64,000 nucleotides of DNA from Gammaproteobacteria bacterium (GCA_021772935.1 JAJFLA010000042.1:38375-102374); one strand, 5' to 3'. Counted from the stretch's first letter, positions 45,084 to 55,121 are shown. Translations and numbers: made by a program. The notes: generated by a model from the letters alone, not told the origin.

Positions 45084-45620
45084 ATGGGAAATTCTGTGTC
45101 AAATAGTGAAAAAGTCCATTATAGCGGGCGCTATCTAGGTTTAAAAGAACGTGAGAGCTGGGAATACGCTTTCCGCACCAATGCCCGAGGTGTTGTCGTG
45201 CTGGTACCGGTAACCGATGCCGGCGAGCTGGTACTTGTAGAACAGTACCGTATCCCGGTCAAAAGCCGGGTAATGGAATTGCCCGCCGGCTTGGTTGGTG
45301 ATACCGACGATCGTGAAGAGACGCTTAAGACAGCTGCGCAACGAGAATTGATCGAAGAAACCGGATATCGTGCCAGTGTTCTCGAGGAACTATTGACGTG
45401 CCCAAGCAGTCCCGGTATGGCCAATGAAATGGTTACTATCTTTTTTGCCTGTGGGCTTGAACGCGTCGGACCCGGTGGCGGCGATGGCAACGAAGACATC
45501 ACCGTTCACCATGTGCCGTTACAAAGCGCCGCAGAGTGGTTGCAAGCACGTATAACGGAAGGCCTTATGCTGGACCCAAAAATCTATGCCGGCCTGTATT
45601 GGGCAGGAATGCGATCTTGA
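45084..45620 (+). CDS. NUDIX hydrolase, ADP-ribose-pyrophosphatase-like
   Basis: The ATG at 45084 gives 178 residues (a longer open frame crosses the repeat element and is unlikely to be translated). The NUDIX box is recognised from GLVGDTDDREE through AAQRELIEETGY, with the catalytic REL-x-EE-x-G part intact. Upstream strands VVVLVPVTDAGELVLVEQYR and PVKSRVMELPAG resemble NudF-like enzymes that hydrolyse ADP-ribose or nucleotide sugars. Exact substrate unknown. Confidence 0.85.
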   Translation: MGNSVSNSEKVHYSGRYLGLKERESWEYAFRTNARGVVVLVPVTDAGELVLVEQYRIPVKSRVMELPAGLVGDTDDREETLKTAAQRELIEETGYRASVLEELLTCPSSPGMANEMVTIFFACGLERVGPGGGDGNEDITVHHVPLQSAAEWLQARITEGLMLDPKIYAGLYWAGMRS

Positions 45621-45688
45621 CCAGTTCGATCCGTATTGCCAACATTGAATGACTACACATGACCCATTGAGCCAACCCTGGAAGTAAC

Positions 45689-46768
45689 ATGCATGAACAG
45701 ATTGCCAGCCCCATCAACAAAACCATTTTCATTGTATTTGTCACCGGGATACTCAGTGTGAGTACGGTTTTGGCACAATCACCACTAGCCCTGGTTATCC
45801 ATGGTGGTGCCGGTACGATCACAAAAGACAGTATGACTGCCGGCAAAGAGGCCGCAATCCGCGCAATTCTTAAAGAATCCCTTGAAACAGGCTACCAACA
45901 ACTATCGGACGGGGCGAACAGTACCGACGCTGTCATTGCTGCTATCAATGTCATGGAGGATTCACCCTTATTCAATGCCGGCAAAGGTGCTGTTTTTAAT
46001 GCGGCAGGAGCAAATGAAATGGATGCATCCATCATGGAAGGCGCGGGTTTGAACGCCGGTGCCGTTGCATCAGTCTCACATATCAAGAACCCGATCAACC
46101 TGGCCTTGAAAGTCATGACAGCATCAGAACACGTCATGTTGATGGGTGAAGGTGCGGAAGCATTTGCCCGTCAGCAAGGCTTTGAGATGATGGACCCGGC
46201 CTACTTCCACACCGATTTTCGCTGGCAACAGCTTCAACGCATCAAAGCGGCAGAATCTGAAACCAAGGAAACTACCGGTCAAGATTCGCTAGCAGAAGAC
46301 CAGCATGATCAGTGGTTCTCTACTGTTGGTGCCGTGGCGCTGGACAAGCATGGCAATCTGGCTGCAGGCACCTCCACCGGAGGAACATCCAACAAGCGTT
46401 GGGGGCGTGTTGGTGACTCCCCGATCATTGGCGCTGGCACCTATGCCAACAACAACAGCTGTGCAGTAAGTGCGACTGGTCACGGCGAATACTTTATTCG
46501 CCATGTGGTGGCCTATAACATCTGCAACCGGGTTGAGCTTGGTGCAACGCTAGCCGTGGCCGCCGATACGGTGATCAATGACATTCTCGTAAAGGCTGGC
46601 GGTGAAGGTGGAGTTATAGCCATGGACCGTAAGGGTAATATCACCACCCCATTTAATTCAGAAGGCATGTACCGGGCCAGTATTGATACCGATGGTCAGA
46701 TGACCATTTTGATTTATCGTGAAGAAGGTGAACCAGAGGGCGCCCTGATGGGCAATGTGGAGCATTAG
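45689..46768 (+). CDS. iaaA: Periplasmic isoaspartyl peptidase / L-asparaginase (type III, Ntn hydrolase)
   Basis: The 359-residue precursor has a signal-like N terminus (IFIVFVTGILSVSTVLAQ), then ALVIHGGAGTI, the family start. The self-processing site is STVGAVALDKHGN, with the catalytic Thr at about residue 212, which becomes the new N terminus after autocleavage. AAGTSTGGTSNKRWGRVGDS carries the substrate-binding residues. The enzyme splits beta-aspartyl peptides and asparagine. Linker residues 188-208 are the segment normally lost on maturation. Confidence 0.9.
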   Translation: MHEQIASPINKTIFIVFVTGILSVSTVLAQSPLALVIHGGAGTITKDSMTAGKEAAIRAILKESLETGYQQLSDGANSTDAVIAAINVMEDSPLFNAGKGAVFNAAGANEMDASIMEGAGLNAGAVASVSHIKNPINLALKVMTASEHVMLMGEGAEAFARQQGFEMMDPAYFHTDFRWQQLQRIKAAESETKETTGQDSLAEDQHDQWFSTVGAVALDKHGNLAAGTSTGGTSNKRWGRVGDSPIIGAGTYANNNSCAVSATGHGEYFIRHVVAYNICNRVELGATLAVAADTVINDILVKAGGEGGVIAMDRKGNITTPFNSEGMYRASIDTDGQMTILIYREEGEPEGALMGNVEH

Positions 46769-46794
46769 AGGTCCAAAGGGCAGGGGGCGCAAAA

Positions 46795-46919
46795 AGGCAG
46801 GGGTCAGACTCAAATGCATCTGACTTCTGCTTGACTATTATAAGGCAGGGGTCAGACTCAAATGCACTTGATTTCTGCTTGATTATTTAGCAATGTTCGC
46901 TGCATTTGAATCTGACCCC
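46795..46919. repeat. REPIN-like element with duplicated left end
   Basis: Two direct copies of GGCAGGGGTCAGACTCAAATG, each followed by CA, CTTG/TCTG and TTCTGCTTGA, begin near 46797 and 46844; a single right end, TGCATTTGAATCTGACCCC (46901-46919), faces them. It fills most of the gap between the convergent asparaginase and metF genes. Confidence 0.8.
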
Positions 46920-46927
46920 GTTCGGTT

Positions 46928-47776
46928 TTAGAGATGATTCAAGCGTTGCCACAAGCGCATGGTCGCATTAGCGCGATTGAGCGTATAAATGTGCAACCCC
47001 GGCGCACCACCGTCGAGCAGTCGCTCGCTGAGCTTGGTGACCACATCCAGACCAAACTCCCGGATCGACGCGCCATCACCACCGTAAGACTCCAGGCGTT
47101 TGCGTATCCAACGTGGAATTTCAGCACCGCACATGGCTGAAAATCTGACCAGACTGTCGTAATTTGTGATCGGCATGATGCCTGGTGTGATCGGAATATC
47201 GATACCGTTGCGTTCACAATCGTCCAGGAACTGGAAATAGCAATCTGTGTTGTAGAAATACTGTGTGGTGGCACCATCAGCACCCGCGTCCACTTTTTCT
47301 TTGAAGTATTTGAACTCGGTAGCAGGGGATACAGATTCCGGATGGAACTCCGGGTAGCAAGCCACCTCGATATGAAATTCGTCAGGAAATAGTTCTTGCA
47401 CAAACCTGACCAGGTCACTGGCGTACTGAAACGGGCCAGGACCACTGACGCCTTCAGGCCGGTCACCACGCAGAACGACCAAACGCTCAACACCCGCTTG
47501 TTTGTACGTCTCCAGCAAGCGGTGAAGCATATCGCGGTCCTTCGCCATGCAGGAAATATGTGGTGCCACAGGAACACCGGATTTCTCCAGCAAATCAGAA
47601 ACCGTTTGTAAAGTTGCATCCAGGGTGGAACCACCTGCCCCGAATGTTACAGACAGGTAGCGTGGCTTGAGCCTGGAAAGCTTCTGCCAGGTGGACTCCA
47701 GTACCAGTTTTTGCTCCGCTGAGCGTGGCGGGAAAAACTCAAACGAGATGGGGACGTTTGTTTTTTTAATATTCAT
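46928..47776 (-). CDS. metF: Methylenetetrahydrofolate reductase MetF
   Basis: The 282-residue FAD enzyme shows the MetF signatures ISFEFFPPRSAEQK, YLSVTFGAGGSTLD, APHISCMAKDRDML, RLVVLRGDRP, and GADGATTQYFYNTDCYFQFL. It reduces 5,10-methylene-THF to 5-methyl-THF, the methyl donor for methionine. It lies on the same strand as ahcY and metK, separated from ahcY by 410 bp of repeats, so it likely shares the methyl-cycle theme but perhaps not the transcript. Confidence 0.94.
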   Translation of the reverse strand: MNIKKTNVPISFEFFPPRSAEQKLVLESTWQKLSRLKPRYLSVTFGAGGSTLDATLQTVSDLLEKSGVPVAPHISCMAKDRDMLHRLLETYKQAGVERLVVLRGDRPEGVSGPGPFQYASDLVRFVQELFPDEFHIEVACYPEFHPESVSPATEFKYFKEKVDAGADGATTQYFYNTDCYFQFLDDCERNGIDIPITPGIMPITNYDSLVRFSAMCGAEIPRWIRKRLESYGGDGASIREFGLDVVTKLSERLLDGGAPGLHIYTLNRANATMRLWQRLNHL

Positions 47777-47842
47777 GCTGATACGACTAAACTTGCAGAC
47801 ACCATCCCAGGCAGCACCCGGGACAGCACAACTCTCTGGCAG

Positions 47843-47913
47843 CGGTCAGATTCAAATGCTGCACAGACCAATCAATAGCCACACAAAAATTAAACACATT
47901 TGAGTCTGACCCC
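47843..47913. repeat. REPIN-like inverted repeat
   Basis: CGGTCAGATTCAAATGC (47843-47859) faces CACATTTGAGTCTGACCCC (about 47895-47913), with an unconserved spacer. Confidence 0.75.
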
Positions 47914-47927
47914 ACATGGTTTCACTT

Positions 47928-48010
47928 AACCCGCATATCGTGCCAATACTCCGGTGCTGGCGCTGTACAGGTGTGACTGGGCGCCGGGGTATTGGTGCGA
48001 TATGCGGGTT
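47928..48010. repeat. Large hairpin, second repeat family, copy 1
   Basis: Arms of 22 bp, AACCCGCATATCGTGCCAAT (47928-47947) plus AC, pair with the stretch at 47989-48010 through 20 standard pairs and two G-U pairs. The inner part also pairs (GGTGCTGGCGC... with GGCGCC). Confidence 0.85.
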
Positions 48011-48020
48011 CATTACGCTT

Positions 48021-48181
48021 AACCCGCATATCGTGCCAATACCTCGGTGCTCACGCCGGACAGGTGTGACTGGGCGCCGGGCTGGACTGAGACCAATAGC
48101 CATAGCTATTGGTTGAAGGAAGCCCAAGTCCAATCGCATCTGAACAAGCTGGCGCCGGGGTATTGGTGCGATATGCGGGTT
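48021..48181. repeat. Large hairpin, second repeat family, copy 2 with an insert
   Basis: The same 22-bp arms recur at 48021-48042 and 48160-48181. The shared inner segment ACAGGTGTGACTGGGCGCCG is followed by extra sequence with its own stem, CCAATAG (about 48093-48099) with CTATTGG (about 48106-48112). The right end is 6 bp from the ahcY stop codon, so it may also act as its 3' stem. Confidence 0.8.
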
Positions 48182-48186
48182 CATCA

Positions 48187-49617
48187 TTAGTAGCGGTAAT
48201 GATCCGGCTTGTAAGGGCCGTCTGCATCCACACTGATGTAACTCGCCTGTACCTCAGTCAGACGTGTCAACCTGGCACCAATACGACCCAAATGCAGTCG
48301 TGCAACTTTTTCGTCAAGATGCTTTGGCAACACATAAACATCATTTTTATACCGCTCCGGGTACTTCCACAGCTCGATTTGCGCCAGTACCTGGTTGGTA
48401 AAGGAATTCGACATCACAAAACTCGGGTGGCCAGTGGCACAACCCAGATTTACCAGACGTCCTTCTGCCAGCAGAATGATACGTTTGCCGTCCGGGAAAA
48501 TAATGTGATCCACCTGCGGTTTGATATTTTCCCAATCGTATTGCTTGAGGCTGGCTACGTCGATTTCATTATCGAAGTGGCCAATATTGCAGACAATAGC
48601 CTGATCTTTCATCGCCGCCAGGTGGTCATGGCTAAGAATGTGGAAGTTTCCAGTCGCGGTCACAAAAATATCTGCCTTATCAACGACATCTTCCATGGTC
48701 ACAACACGGTAACCCTCCATGGCAGCCTGCAAGGCACAAATCGGATCAATTTCAGTGATCCACACCGTTGCTCCAAGTCCGCGGAGAGACTGTGCACAGC
48801 CCTTGCCCACATCGCCATAACCGGCAACAACGGCAGTCTTACCGGCGATCATCACATCGGTGGCACGCTTGATACCATCGACCAGGGACTCACGGCAACC
48901 GTAAAGATTATCGAATTTCGATTTGGTCACTGAGTCATTCACGTTGATGGCGGGGAATGGCAATGTACCTTCCTTTGCCATTTCATAAAGGCGTTTTACA
49001 CCGGTCGTGGTTTCTTCAGTCACACCCTGAATCTTTGAGAGTGCTTTTGCATACCAGCCATGACGCAGGTCCAAGCGCTTTTTGATCGCATTAAACAATG
49101 CAACCTGTTCTTCACTATCCGGCTTATCCAGTATTGAAGGATCCTGCTCGGCTTGTGCGCCCAGGTAAAGCAATAAGGTGGCATCACCACCGTCATCAAG
49201 AATCATGTTGGCGAAATTTTCGTCACCGTCACCATTGCCCCAGTCAAAAATACGGTGGGTAAACTCCCAGTATTCATCGAGGTTTTCACCCTTGAAGGCA
49301 AATACTGGTGTACCACCCGCCGCAATCGCAGCCGCTGCATGATCCTGGGTAGAGTAAATATTGCAGGAAGCCCAACGGATTTCCGCGCCCAGCGCCTTGA
49401 GTGCTTCAATCAGCACTGCGGTCTGAATGGTCATGTGCAAGCTGCCGGCAATGCGGGCACCTTTAAGCGGCTGTTCTTCACCATACTCTTTACGCACCGC
49501 CATCAAACCGGGCATTTCCGTTTCGGCAATCGCTATTTCCCTACGCCCAAAACCAGCCTGCTCGATATCGGCAACGTAGTAATTCTGTTTACTTATTTCT
49601 TCAATCACTGCATTCAT
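48187..49617 (-). CDS. ahcY: S-adenosylhomocysteine hydrolase
   Basis: A 476-residue enzyme that splits SAH into homocysteine and adenosine, using a tightly bound NAD. Diagnostic pieces are [38 protein letters not shown], the NAD-binding [19 protein letters not shown], and the C-terminal [18 protein letters not shown]. It starts 18 bp after metK on the same strand, with AGAGGA upstream, so the two are co-transcribed. Confidence 0.96.
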   Translation of the reverse strand: MNAVIEEISKQNYYVADIEQAGFGRREIAIAETEMPGLMAVRKEYGEEQPLKGARIAGSLHMTIQTAVLIEALKALGAEIRWASCNIYSTQDHAAAAIAAGGTPVFAFKGENLDEYWEFTHRIFDWGNGDGDENFANMILDDGGDATLLLYLGAQAEQDPSILDKPDSEEQVALFNAIKKRLDLRHGWYAKALSKIQGVTEETTTGVKRLYEMAKEGTLPFPAINVNDSVTKSKFDNLYGCRESLVDGIKRATDVMIAGKTAVVAGYGDVGKGCAQSLRGLGATVWITEIDPICALQAAMEGYRVVTMEDVVDKADIFVTATGNFHILSHDHLAAMKDQAIVCNIGHFDNEIDVASLKQYDWENIKPQVDHIIFPDGKRIILLAEGRLVNLGCATGHPSFVMSNSFTNQVLAQIELWKYPERYKNDVYVLPKHLDEKVARLHLGRIGARLTRLTEVQASYISVDADGPYKPDHYRY

Positions 49618-49634
49618 TTCATTGTTCCTCTTGC

Positions 49635-50798
49635 TTACAGGCCAGCGGCTTTACGCAACTCGTCTGCTTTGTCAGTCTTTTCCCAGCTGACGTTCAAATC
49701 TTCCCTGCCCATATGGCCATAAGCCGCCAGCGGGGTGTAAATGGGCTTGATCAAATCAAGCGCCGTAATGATGCCGTACGGGGTCAGGTCAAAATGCTCC
49801 CGTACCAGTTGTTCAATCTGCTCAGCCGGAATTTTTTCCGAGCCGAAGGTATCTATGCCAATTGATGTGGGCTCAGCCACGCCAATGGCATAAGACACCT
49901 GGATTTCAATTCGGTCTGCCAGGCCTGCAGCAACGATATTTTTGGCTACATAACGCGAAGCATAAGCTGCAGAACGATCCACCTTGGATGGGTCTTTTCC
50001 GGAGAAAGCACCGCCACCATGACGGGCCATGCCGCCATAGGTATCCACAATAATCTTGCGCCCGGTCAAACCGGCATCACCCACTGGCCCACCAATTTCA
50101 AACCGGCCTGTTGGGTTAATGTGGTATTTGGTGTTCTCGTCCAACCAGTTTGACGGCAATACTGGTTTGATGATTTCCTCCATTACAAGCTCTCTGATTT
50201 GCGCTTGCGTGGAATCTCTATGATGTTGGGTAGACAGCACAACCGCATCAATACCAACCGGTTTGTCATCCTGGTAACGAAAGGTCACCTGGCTTTTTGC
50301 ATCTGGACGTAAATGAAATTGTCCATCACTTGAATTCCGGCGTACGTCCGCCTGTTTCTTGACCAACTCATGGGCGTAATAAATGGGGGCCGGCATCAAC
50401 ACGTCGGTTTCATTCGAAGCATACCCAAACATCAAACCCTGATCGCCCGCGCCCTGCTCTTCCGGCGATTGGCGGTCAACACCCTGACTGATATCACTGG
50501 ATTGCTTGCCAATGATATTGATGACACCACAGGTGTGGCCATCAAAGCCAACCTCGGAAGAGTCATAACCAATCTTCACAATCACTTTACGTATAATTTC
50601 TTCCAAATCCACCCAGGCGTCAGTGGTGATTTCACCACCCACTATGGCGACACCGGTCTTGATAAAGGTTTCGCAAGCCACATGGGCAGCTGAATCTTCT
50701 TTGATAATGGCATCCAGGACCGCATCAGAAATCTGATCGGCAACTTTGTCCGGATGACCCTCGGAAACGGATTCCGAAGTAAACAGGTAATTACTCAT
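49635..50798 (-). CDS. metK: S-adenosylmethionine synthetase
   Basis: The ATG at 50798 gives 387 residues (E. coli 384) starting [23 protein letters not shown] lies 9 bp upstream; an ATG 6 bp earlier would leave only 3 bp. The hallmark motifs [12 protein letters not shown] and [19 protein letters not shown] are present. It makes SAM from methionine and ATP. With ahcY it forms the start of a methyl-cycle operon. A long palindrome lies 21 bp upstream of the start (50820-50847). Confidence 0.96.
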   Translation of the reverse strand: MSNYLFTSESVSEGHPDKVADQISDAVLDAIIKEDSAAHVACETFIKTGVAIVGGEITTDAWVDLEEIIRKVIVKIGYDSSEVGFDGHTCGVINIIGKQSSDISQGVDRQSPEEQGAGDQGLMFGYASNETDVLMPAPIYYAHELVKKQADVRRNSSDGQFHLRPDAKSQVTFRYQDDKPVGIDAVVLSTQHHRDSTQAQIRELVMEEIIKPVLPSNWLDENTKYHINPTGRFEIGGPVGDAGLTGRKIIVDTYGGMARHGGGAFSGKDPSKVDRSAAYASRYVAKNIVAAGLADRIEIQVSYAIGVAEPTSIGIDTFGSEKIPAEQIEQLVREHFDLTPYGIITALDLIKPIYTPLAAYGHMGREDLNVSWEKTDKADELRKAAGL

Positions 50799-50819
50799 GT
50801 TCATAAACTCCAGTGAAAC

Positions 50820-50847
50820 ATATCTCTTTATTCGAATTAAGAGATAT
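50820..50847. promoter_or_regulatory. 28-bp near-perfect palindrome in front of metK
   Basis: ATATCTCTTTATTC (50820-50833) and GAATTAAGAGATAT (50834-50847) match in 13 of 14 positions. Its size and place suit an operator for a methionine-cycle repressor such as SahR or SamR (inference), or a hairpin in the leader. It is not the E. coli MetJ box AGACGTCT. Confidence 0.55.
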
Positions 50848-51038
50848 ATTCTAAAACAAACAATTCCGGATTGCATCTTCGGATATGTAATGAAGGACTC
50901 TGATGTTGCATGGATAATCGGACATACCTGCAATACCAGGGTTTGTCGATAAATTGAGAAAAATGTATAGTTCAGTGCATAATAGATGGAAACCTTCACT
51001 CGTCCTACAGACTAAAATTCACCAGGAGACCATAAAAA

Positions 51039-52409
51039 ATGACAGAAACCCTTGTCATGAACGACTCGATGATGATTTCGGGAATCATTCTAGCACTCAC
51101 ATTTGTCGGCATTTTCACAGAGACACTTCACGGTTTCCATCGCGCCAAGTTCGCAATGATGGGCGCTATTATGATGATCATCTCAGGTCAGTATTACGGC
51201 TTTTATGATTCACATCTTGCGGTTCTCGCCATCGACTGGAATGTTGTATTCCTGCTGGGTTGTATGATGGCAATCGTCTCCATCATGATTCCCACTGGTG
51301 GTTTTGAGGCCATGGCTAACTACATGGCCAGGATCAGTAAGGGCAGACAATTCATGTTGATGGTGCTGCTTGGAACCTCTGTAACTGTACTTTCCCTGCT
51401 GCTTGACAACGTCACCACGGTGGTAATTTTTGGTCCCTTGATTATCCTCATTGCCCGCGCAATGAAAGTCACACCCATACCCTTTCTGCTGGCCGCAGCA
51501 TTGCTGTCTGATACCGGCGGTGTCGCAACACTGGTCGGTGATCCACCTAACCTGATGATCGGCTCGGCCAAGGGCATCGACTTCAATACCTTCCTGGTGC
51601 ACATGGGTGGTATGACTTTCTTCGCATGGGTTACCGTGTTGTTCATGTTGCGCTTTTTGTTTCGTAAACAATTGGCGGTTACACCGCAGGGCGAATTCCA
51701 CGAAAAAGCCGTATACAAGGACCGCAAGTTGTGGAATCAATCACTGCTGGTACTTGGTTTAATGGTTGTGTTGTTCACAGTACATCACTCCATCGGCTGG
51801 GAGCCGTGGATGGTTTCAGCGGCCGGCCTGACTTTATTGGTATTTATCGCCCGGCATGTTGAGATGGACCATGCAATGGAAGAAGTTGAGATACCATTGT
51901 TGATCTTCTTTATCTCTCTGTTTATCGTCGTAGGTGGTGTGGAACACAGTGGCTTTTTACGTTACCTGGGTCAGTTCATTATCCCTTTTGTCCAGGAGGA
52001 CTTATTAACCGCGACGCTGGTGTTGTTGTGGGTAGCGGCCGTTCTTTCGGCAGCTATTGATAACATACCGTTTACCGCTGCCATGATTCCAATTTTGCTG
52101 GGTATGGAAGCACAGGGTATCCACGTCACGCCCTTGTGGTGGGCACTGGCTGCCGGTGTTGGCATGGGTGGCAATGGCACCCATATTGGTTCCACCGCCA
52201 ATGTTTATATCGTCACCATTTCTGAAAGACTGGCAAAACGTGAAAACGATCCTTCACTGGCGATTACACCGTGGATATGGTTCCGCTATGGCACACCGAC
52301 AATGATCGCGACACTGATCATGTGTAGCCTGATCTTTTACTTTTTCTTTGATTTTTATGATCAATCGGTGATTATCGACCATACCGCTGCCATTGTACCG
52401 GCGCACTAG
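51039..52409 (+). CDS. ArsB/NhaD superfamily (P-protein-like) ion transporter
   Basis: A 456-residue protein with about 12 membrane helices of the CitMHS/ArsB type. The segments LLLDNVTTVVIFGPLIILIA, DTGGVATLVGDPPNLMIGSA and GVGMGGNGTHIGSTANVYIV are typical of the P-protein branch (TC 2.A.45). It probably moves Na+ or an organic or inorganic anion across the inner membrane. The ion cannot be assigned. CAGGAG lies near the start codon. It is divergent from metK and followed by a terminator. Confidence 0.83.
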   Translation: MTETLVMNDSMMISGIILALTFVGIFTETLHGFHRAKFAMMGAIMMIISGQYYGFYDSHLAVLAIDWNVVFLLGCMMAIVSIMIPTGGFEAMANYMARISKGRQFMLMVLLGTSVTVLSLLLDNVTTVVIFGPLIILIARAMKVTPIPFLLAAALLSDTGGVATLVGDPPNLMIGSAKGIDFNTFLVHMGGMTFFAWVTVLFMLRFLFRKQLAVTPQGEFHEKAVYKDRKLWNQSLLVLGLMVVLFTVHHSIGWEPWMVSAAGLTLLVFIARHVEMDHAMEEVEIPLLIFFISLFIVVGGVEHSGFLRYLGQFIIPFVQEDLLTATLVLLWVAAVLSAAIDNIPFTAAMIPILLGMEAQGIHVTPLWWALAAGVGMGGNGTHIGSTANVYIVTISERLAKRENDPSLAITPWIWFRYGTPTMIATLIMCSLIFYFFFDFYDQSVIIDHTAAIVPAH

Positions 52410-52433
52410 ACGTTTGACGTGGTTCATAAAGAC

Positions 52434-52458
52434 GCCCGGTCATGCCGGGCTCTTTTTT
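52434..52458 (+). terminator. Intrinsic terminator
   Basis: GCCCGG (52434-52439) pairs with CCGGGC (52445-52450) around TCATG, followed by TCTTTTTT. It closes the transporter gene. Confidence 0.85.
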
Positions 52459-52487
52459 ATCCAGCAAAGTAAATAATTCATACACTA

Positions 52488-53171
52488 ATGTCTGAATCGA
52501 AACACCGAAACATCCGCAGTTATGTGTTACGAAAAGGCCGCCTGACGGTTGCTCAACAGCTTGCACTGGATGAACTGTGGCCGCATTACGGTATCGAGCG
52601 TGGAAAAACCGTACTGGAATATGGCGAGCATTTTGCTCGCCCAGCCGATGTGATATTGGAAATCGGCTTTGGAAATGGTGAATCTACCTGGCAAATGGCG
52701 CAACAGGAACCCGATAAAAACTTCATCGGTATTGAGGTACACGAACCTGGCGTTGGTCACCTGTTGATGGCACTCGAAGAGCACGCCATCGAAAATGTCC
52801 GTATTGCCTGCGAAGATGCCGTACCTTTCTTACAACACCGCGTCGCATGCGGCAGTCTTGCCGGTGTACGAATATACTTTGCTGATCCATGGCCAAAAAA
52901 ACGTCATCATAAACGCCGAATAATACAACCAGAATTTGTTAGCCAATTGGCACACTGTATGACGCAAGGTGGTATTTTACACTTGGCCACCGATTGGCAG
53001 CCTTATGCGGAACATGTACTGGAGGTGATGCAATTCAGTCCCGATTTTGTCAACCTCTCAGTCACCGGCGACTACTGCGAACGGCCAGACTGGCGACCTT
53101 ATACCAAGTATGAAAAGCGCGGCGAGCGTCTTGGACATGAGGTGCGAGATCTGTTGTATCAGCGAGCTTGA
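52488..53171 (+). CDS. trmB: tRNA (guanine-N7-)-methyltransferase TrmB
   Basis: A 227-residue SAM-dependent enzyme that methylates G46 of tRNAs. Markers are VILEIGFGNGESTWQMA (SAM loop), FIGIEVHEPGVGHLL and the TrmB signature YFADPWPKKRHHKRR. The N-terminal RSYVLRKGRLTVAQQLAL and C-terminal RPYTKYEKRGERLGH are also typical. Confidence 0.94.
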   Translation: MSESKHRNIRSYVLRKGRLTVAQQLALDELWPHYGIERGKTVLEYGEHFARPADVILEIGFGNGESTWQMAQQEPDKNFIGIEVHEPGVGHLLMALEEHAIENVRIACEDAVPFLQHRVACGSLAGVRIYFADPWPKKRHHKRRIIQPEFVSQLAHCMTQGGILHLATDWQPYAEHVLEVMQFSPDFVNLSVTGDYCERPDWRPYTKYEKRGERLGHEVRDLLYQRA

Positions 53172-53282
53172 GCAAAGTGACCTGTTGCCACCGGGGATAT
53201 CAAGGTAAAATTACTGAAGAATGAATCCACCAACCCCACGATTTCCTTGACCTGAACGCACACAGGATTACGATTACCAACC

Positions 53283-55121
53283 ATGGAAACGGGCCTTACA
53301 CTCACAGGCGACATGATGCTGGTACTGGTCGTGCTGGCGATTACCATTGCCCTGTTCGTTTTTGAAGTCGTCAGGGTCGACGTGGTGGCCCTGTCGGTCA
53401 TGGTAGCACTGGGTTTGCTGGGCCTGGTTCCATCAGACCAGTTATTCAACGGCTTTGCTTCCAACGCGGTCATTTCCATTATTGCGGTCATGATACTCGG
53501 GGCAGGACTGGACAGAACCGGGGTCATGACAGTCGTTGCCGCGTTTATATTGCGTATTGGAGGCAAGACGGCGAATAAGATTATTCCTTTGATATCCGGG
53601 ACGGTCGGTGGTATTTCCAGCCTGATGCAGAACGTCGGTGCCACGGCGCTGTTTCTGCCCGTCGTATCTCGTATTTCAGTACGTACCGAAATACCGCTTT
53701 CCCGTCTGCTGATGCCGATGGGCTTTTGCGCCATCATGGGCGGCACCATCACAATGGTCGGTTCCTCACCGCTAATCCTGTTAAATGACCTGATATCAGC
53801 CTCCAATGCGTCGCTGCCACCGGGCGCCGAAACCCTGGGCCAGTTTGAGTTATTTGATGTGGCGCCTGTTGGGCTGGCATTACTGGCAACAGGGATCCTG
53901 TATTTTCTCACTATCGGTAAATGGCTATTGCCGGACAACAAAATTGAATCATCCGGTGTCCCTGCTCGTACCAAGACCTATTTTTCCGATACTTATGGTA
54001 TCGAAGGTGATGTATATGAACTGTTGGTCACAGTAGATAGCCCCCTGGTCGGTATGCAGGTCGGTGATGCGGAAAACCTGGAAGCTGCACCGCGCTTGCT
54101 GGCCATCCGCAACACGGATGAACCCCGCATGGCACCGCCCTCAGATGAGATGATCTGGGTGGGAACAATACTAGGAGTTATGGGGACCCGTGATGTGGTT
54201 GGGCAATTCGCGTTGGATTACCATTGCCGTCTGCAACCCCGGGTGAAAACCTTTGGTGGTCTGTTTAACCCCAGCCGGGCCGGTATTTCCGAGGTTGTAG
54301 TCCCACCCGGGTCCAAAATGATTGGTCAGTCTATCGGCGAAGCCCGCTTGCGTAAGCGTTATGGCATCAGCGTATTGGCTATCAACCGACGTGGCAACAT
54401 TATCAATGAAGATGTTCGTGAACAGGTGCTGGCGGCCGGAGATTGCCTGGTCAGTCACAGCACATGGCGGGACCTGTCCGAACTGCACACAGAACGGAAG
54501 TTTATCGTTGCAACGGATATTCCCAAGGAAGAGCAACGCCCACAGAAGGTCGCGCATGCACTTGTGTTTTTTGCGCTCTCAATCAGTATGATCATGTTCA
54601 CCGATTTCAGGCTGTCCATTGCCCTGCTGGTCGGTGCACTCGGCATGATACTCACCAACGTACTGAGTATCGACGAGGCCTATAACTCCGTCAGCTGGAA
54701 AACCGTATTCCTGGTAGCCAGTCTGATACCGATTGGCCTCGCCATGGAATTGACCGGCACCGCTGCATGGATTGCCCAGCAGGCCATGGTTCTACTCGGT
54801 AGCATGCCCGACATTGCAGTACAGGTAGTTATCGCTGTGCTGGCAACCGTGTTCAGCCTGGTCATGTCGAATGTAGGCGCAACCACCATCCTGGTACCGA
54901 TTGCGATCAGCATCGCTTTAACCACCGGTGCTAACCCAACCATGTATGCCCTGATCGTTGCCCTGTCCACATCCAATGCCTTCATCCTGCCCACACACCA
55001 GGTCAACGCCCTGATCATTGGTCCCGGCGGTTACCGGGTGGCAGATTTTGTGCGTGTAGGAAGCGGTATGTCAGTTATTTTTCTGATCGTTATGCTGACG
55101 GTTGTTAACCTGATTTTCTGA
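53283..55121 (+). CDS. SLC13/DASS-like anion transporter with two RCK C-terminal domains
   Basis: The 612-residue protein has N-terminal and C-terminal groups of membrane helices of the ArsB/NhaD/DASS superfamily (FASNAVISIIAVMILGAGLD, MQNVGATALFLPVV, SNVGATTILVPIAISIA). Between them, about residues 220-410, lie two TrkA-C (RCK_C)-type domains (VTVDSPLVGMQVGDAENLEA; EVVVPPGSKMIGQSIGEARL). Such proteins take up sulfate or dicarboxylates. The RCK domains probably sense a ligand. Substrate not assignable. Confidence 0.82.
   Translation: METGLTLTGDMMLVLVVLAITIALFVFEVVRVDVVALSVMVALGLLGLVPSDQLFNGFASNAVISIIAVMILGAGLDRTGVMTVVAAFILRIGGKTANKIIPLISGTVGGISSLMQNVGATALFLPVVSRISVRTEIPLSRLLMPMGFCAIMGGTITMVGSSPLILLNDLISASNASLPPGAETLGQFELFDVAPVGLALLATGILYFLTIGKWLLPDNKIESSGVPARTKTYFSDTYGIEGDVYELLVTVDSPLVGMQVGDAENLEAAPRLLAIRNTDEPRMAPPSDEMIWVGTILGVMGTRDVVGQFALDYHCRLQPRVKTFGGLFNPSRAGISEVVVPPGSKMIGQSIGEARLRKRYGISVLAINRRGNIINEDVREQVLAAGDCLVSHSTWRDLSELHTERKFIVATDIPKEEQRPQKVAHALVFFALSISMIMFTDFRLSIALLVGALGMILTNVLSIDEAYNSVSWKTVFLVASLIPIGLAMELTGTAAWIAQQAMVLLGSMPDIAVQVVIAVLATVFSLVMSNVGATTILVPIAISIALTTGANPTMYALIVALSTSNAFILPTHQVNALIIGPGGYRVADFVRVGSGMSVIFLIVMLTVVNLIF

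Larger units (their letters stand above)
47777..48186. other. 410-bp gap between metF and ahcY, filled with repeats
   Basis: No credible gene. The gap contains a REPIN-like pair (47843-47913) and two large hairpins of a second family (47928-48181). Confidence 0.8.

Noticed and set aside
47852..48187. Minus-strand open frame with repeated NPHIAPIPRR-like segments
   Set aside because: The repeated peptide is the translation of the inverted DNA repeats; no start signal or family.
48187..48933. Long open frame antisense to ahcY
   Set aside because: Complete shadow of a strongly conserved gene.
50799..51038. SAM or SAH riboswitch upstream of metK
   Set aside because: No conserved core of these riboswitches seen; the palindrome looks more like a protein-binding site.
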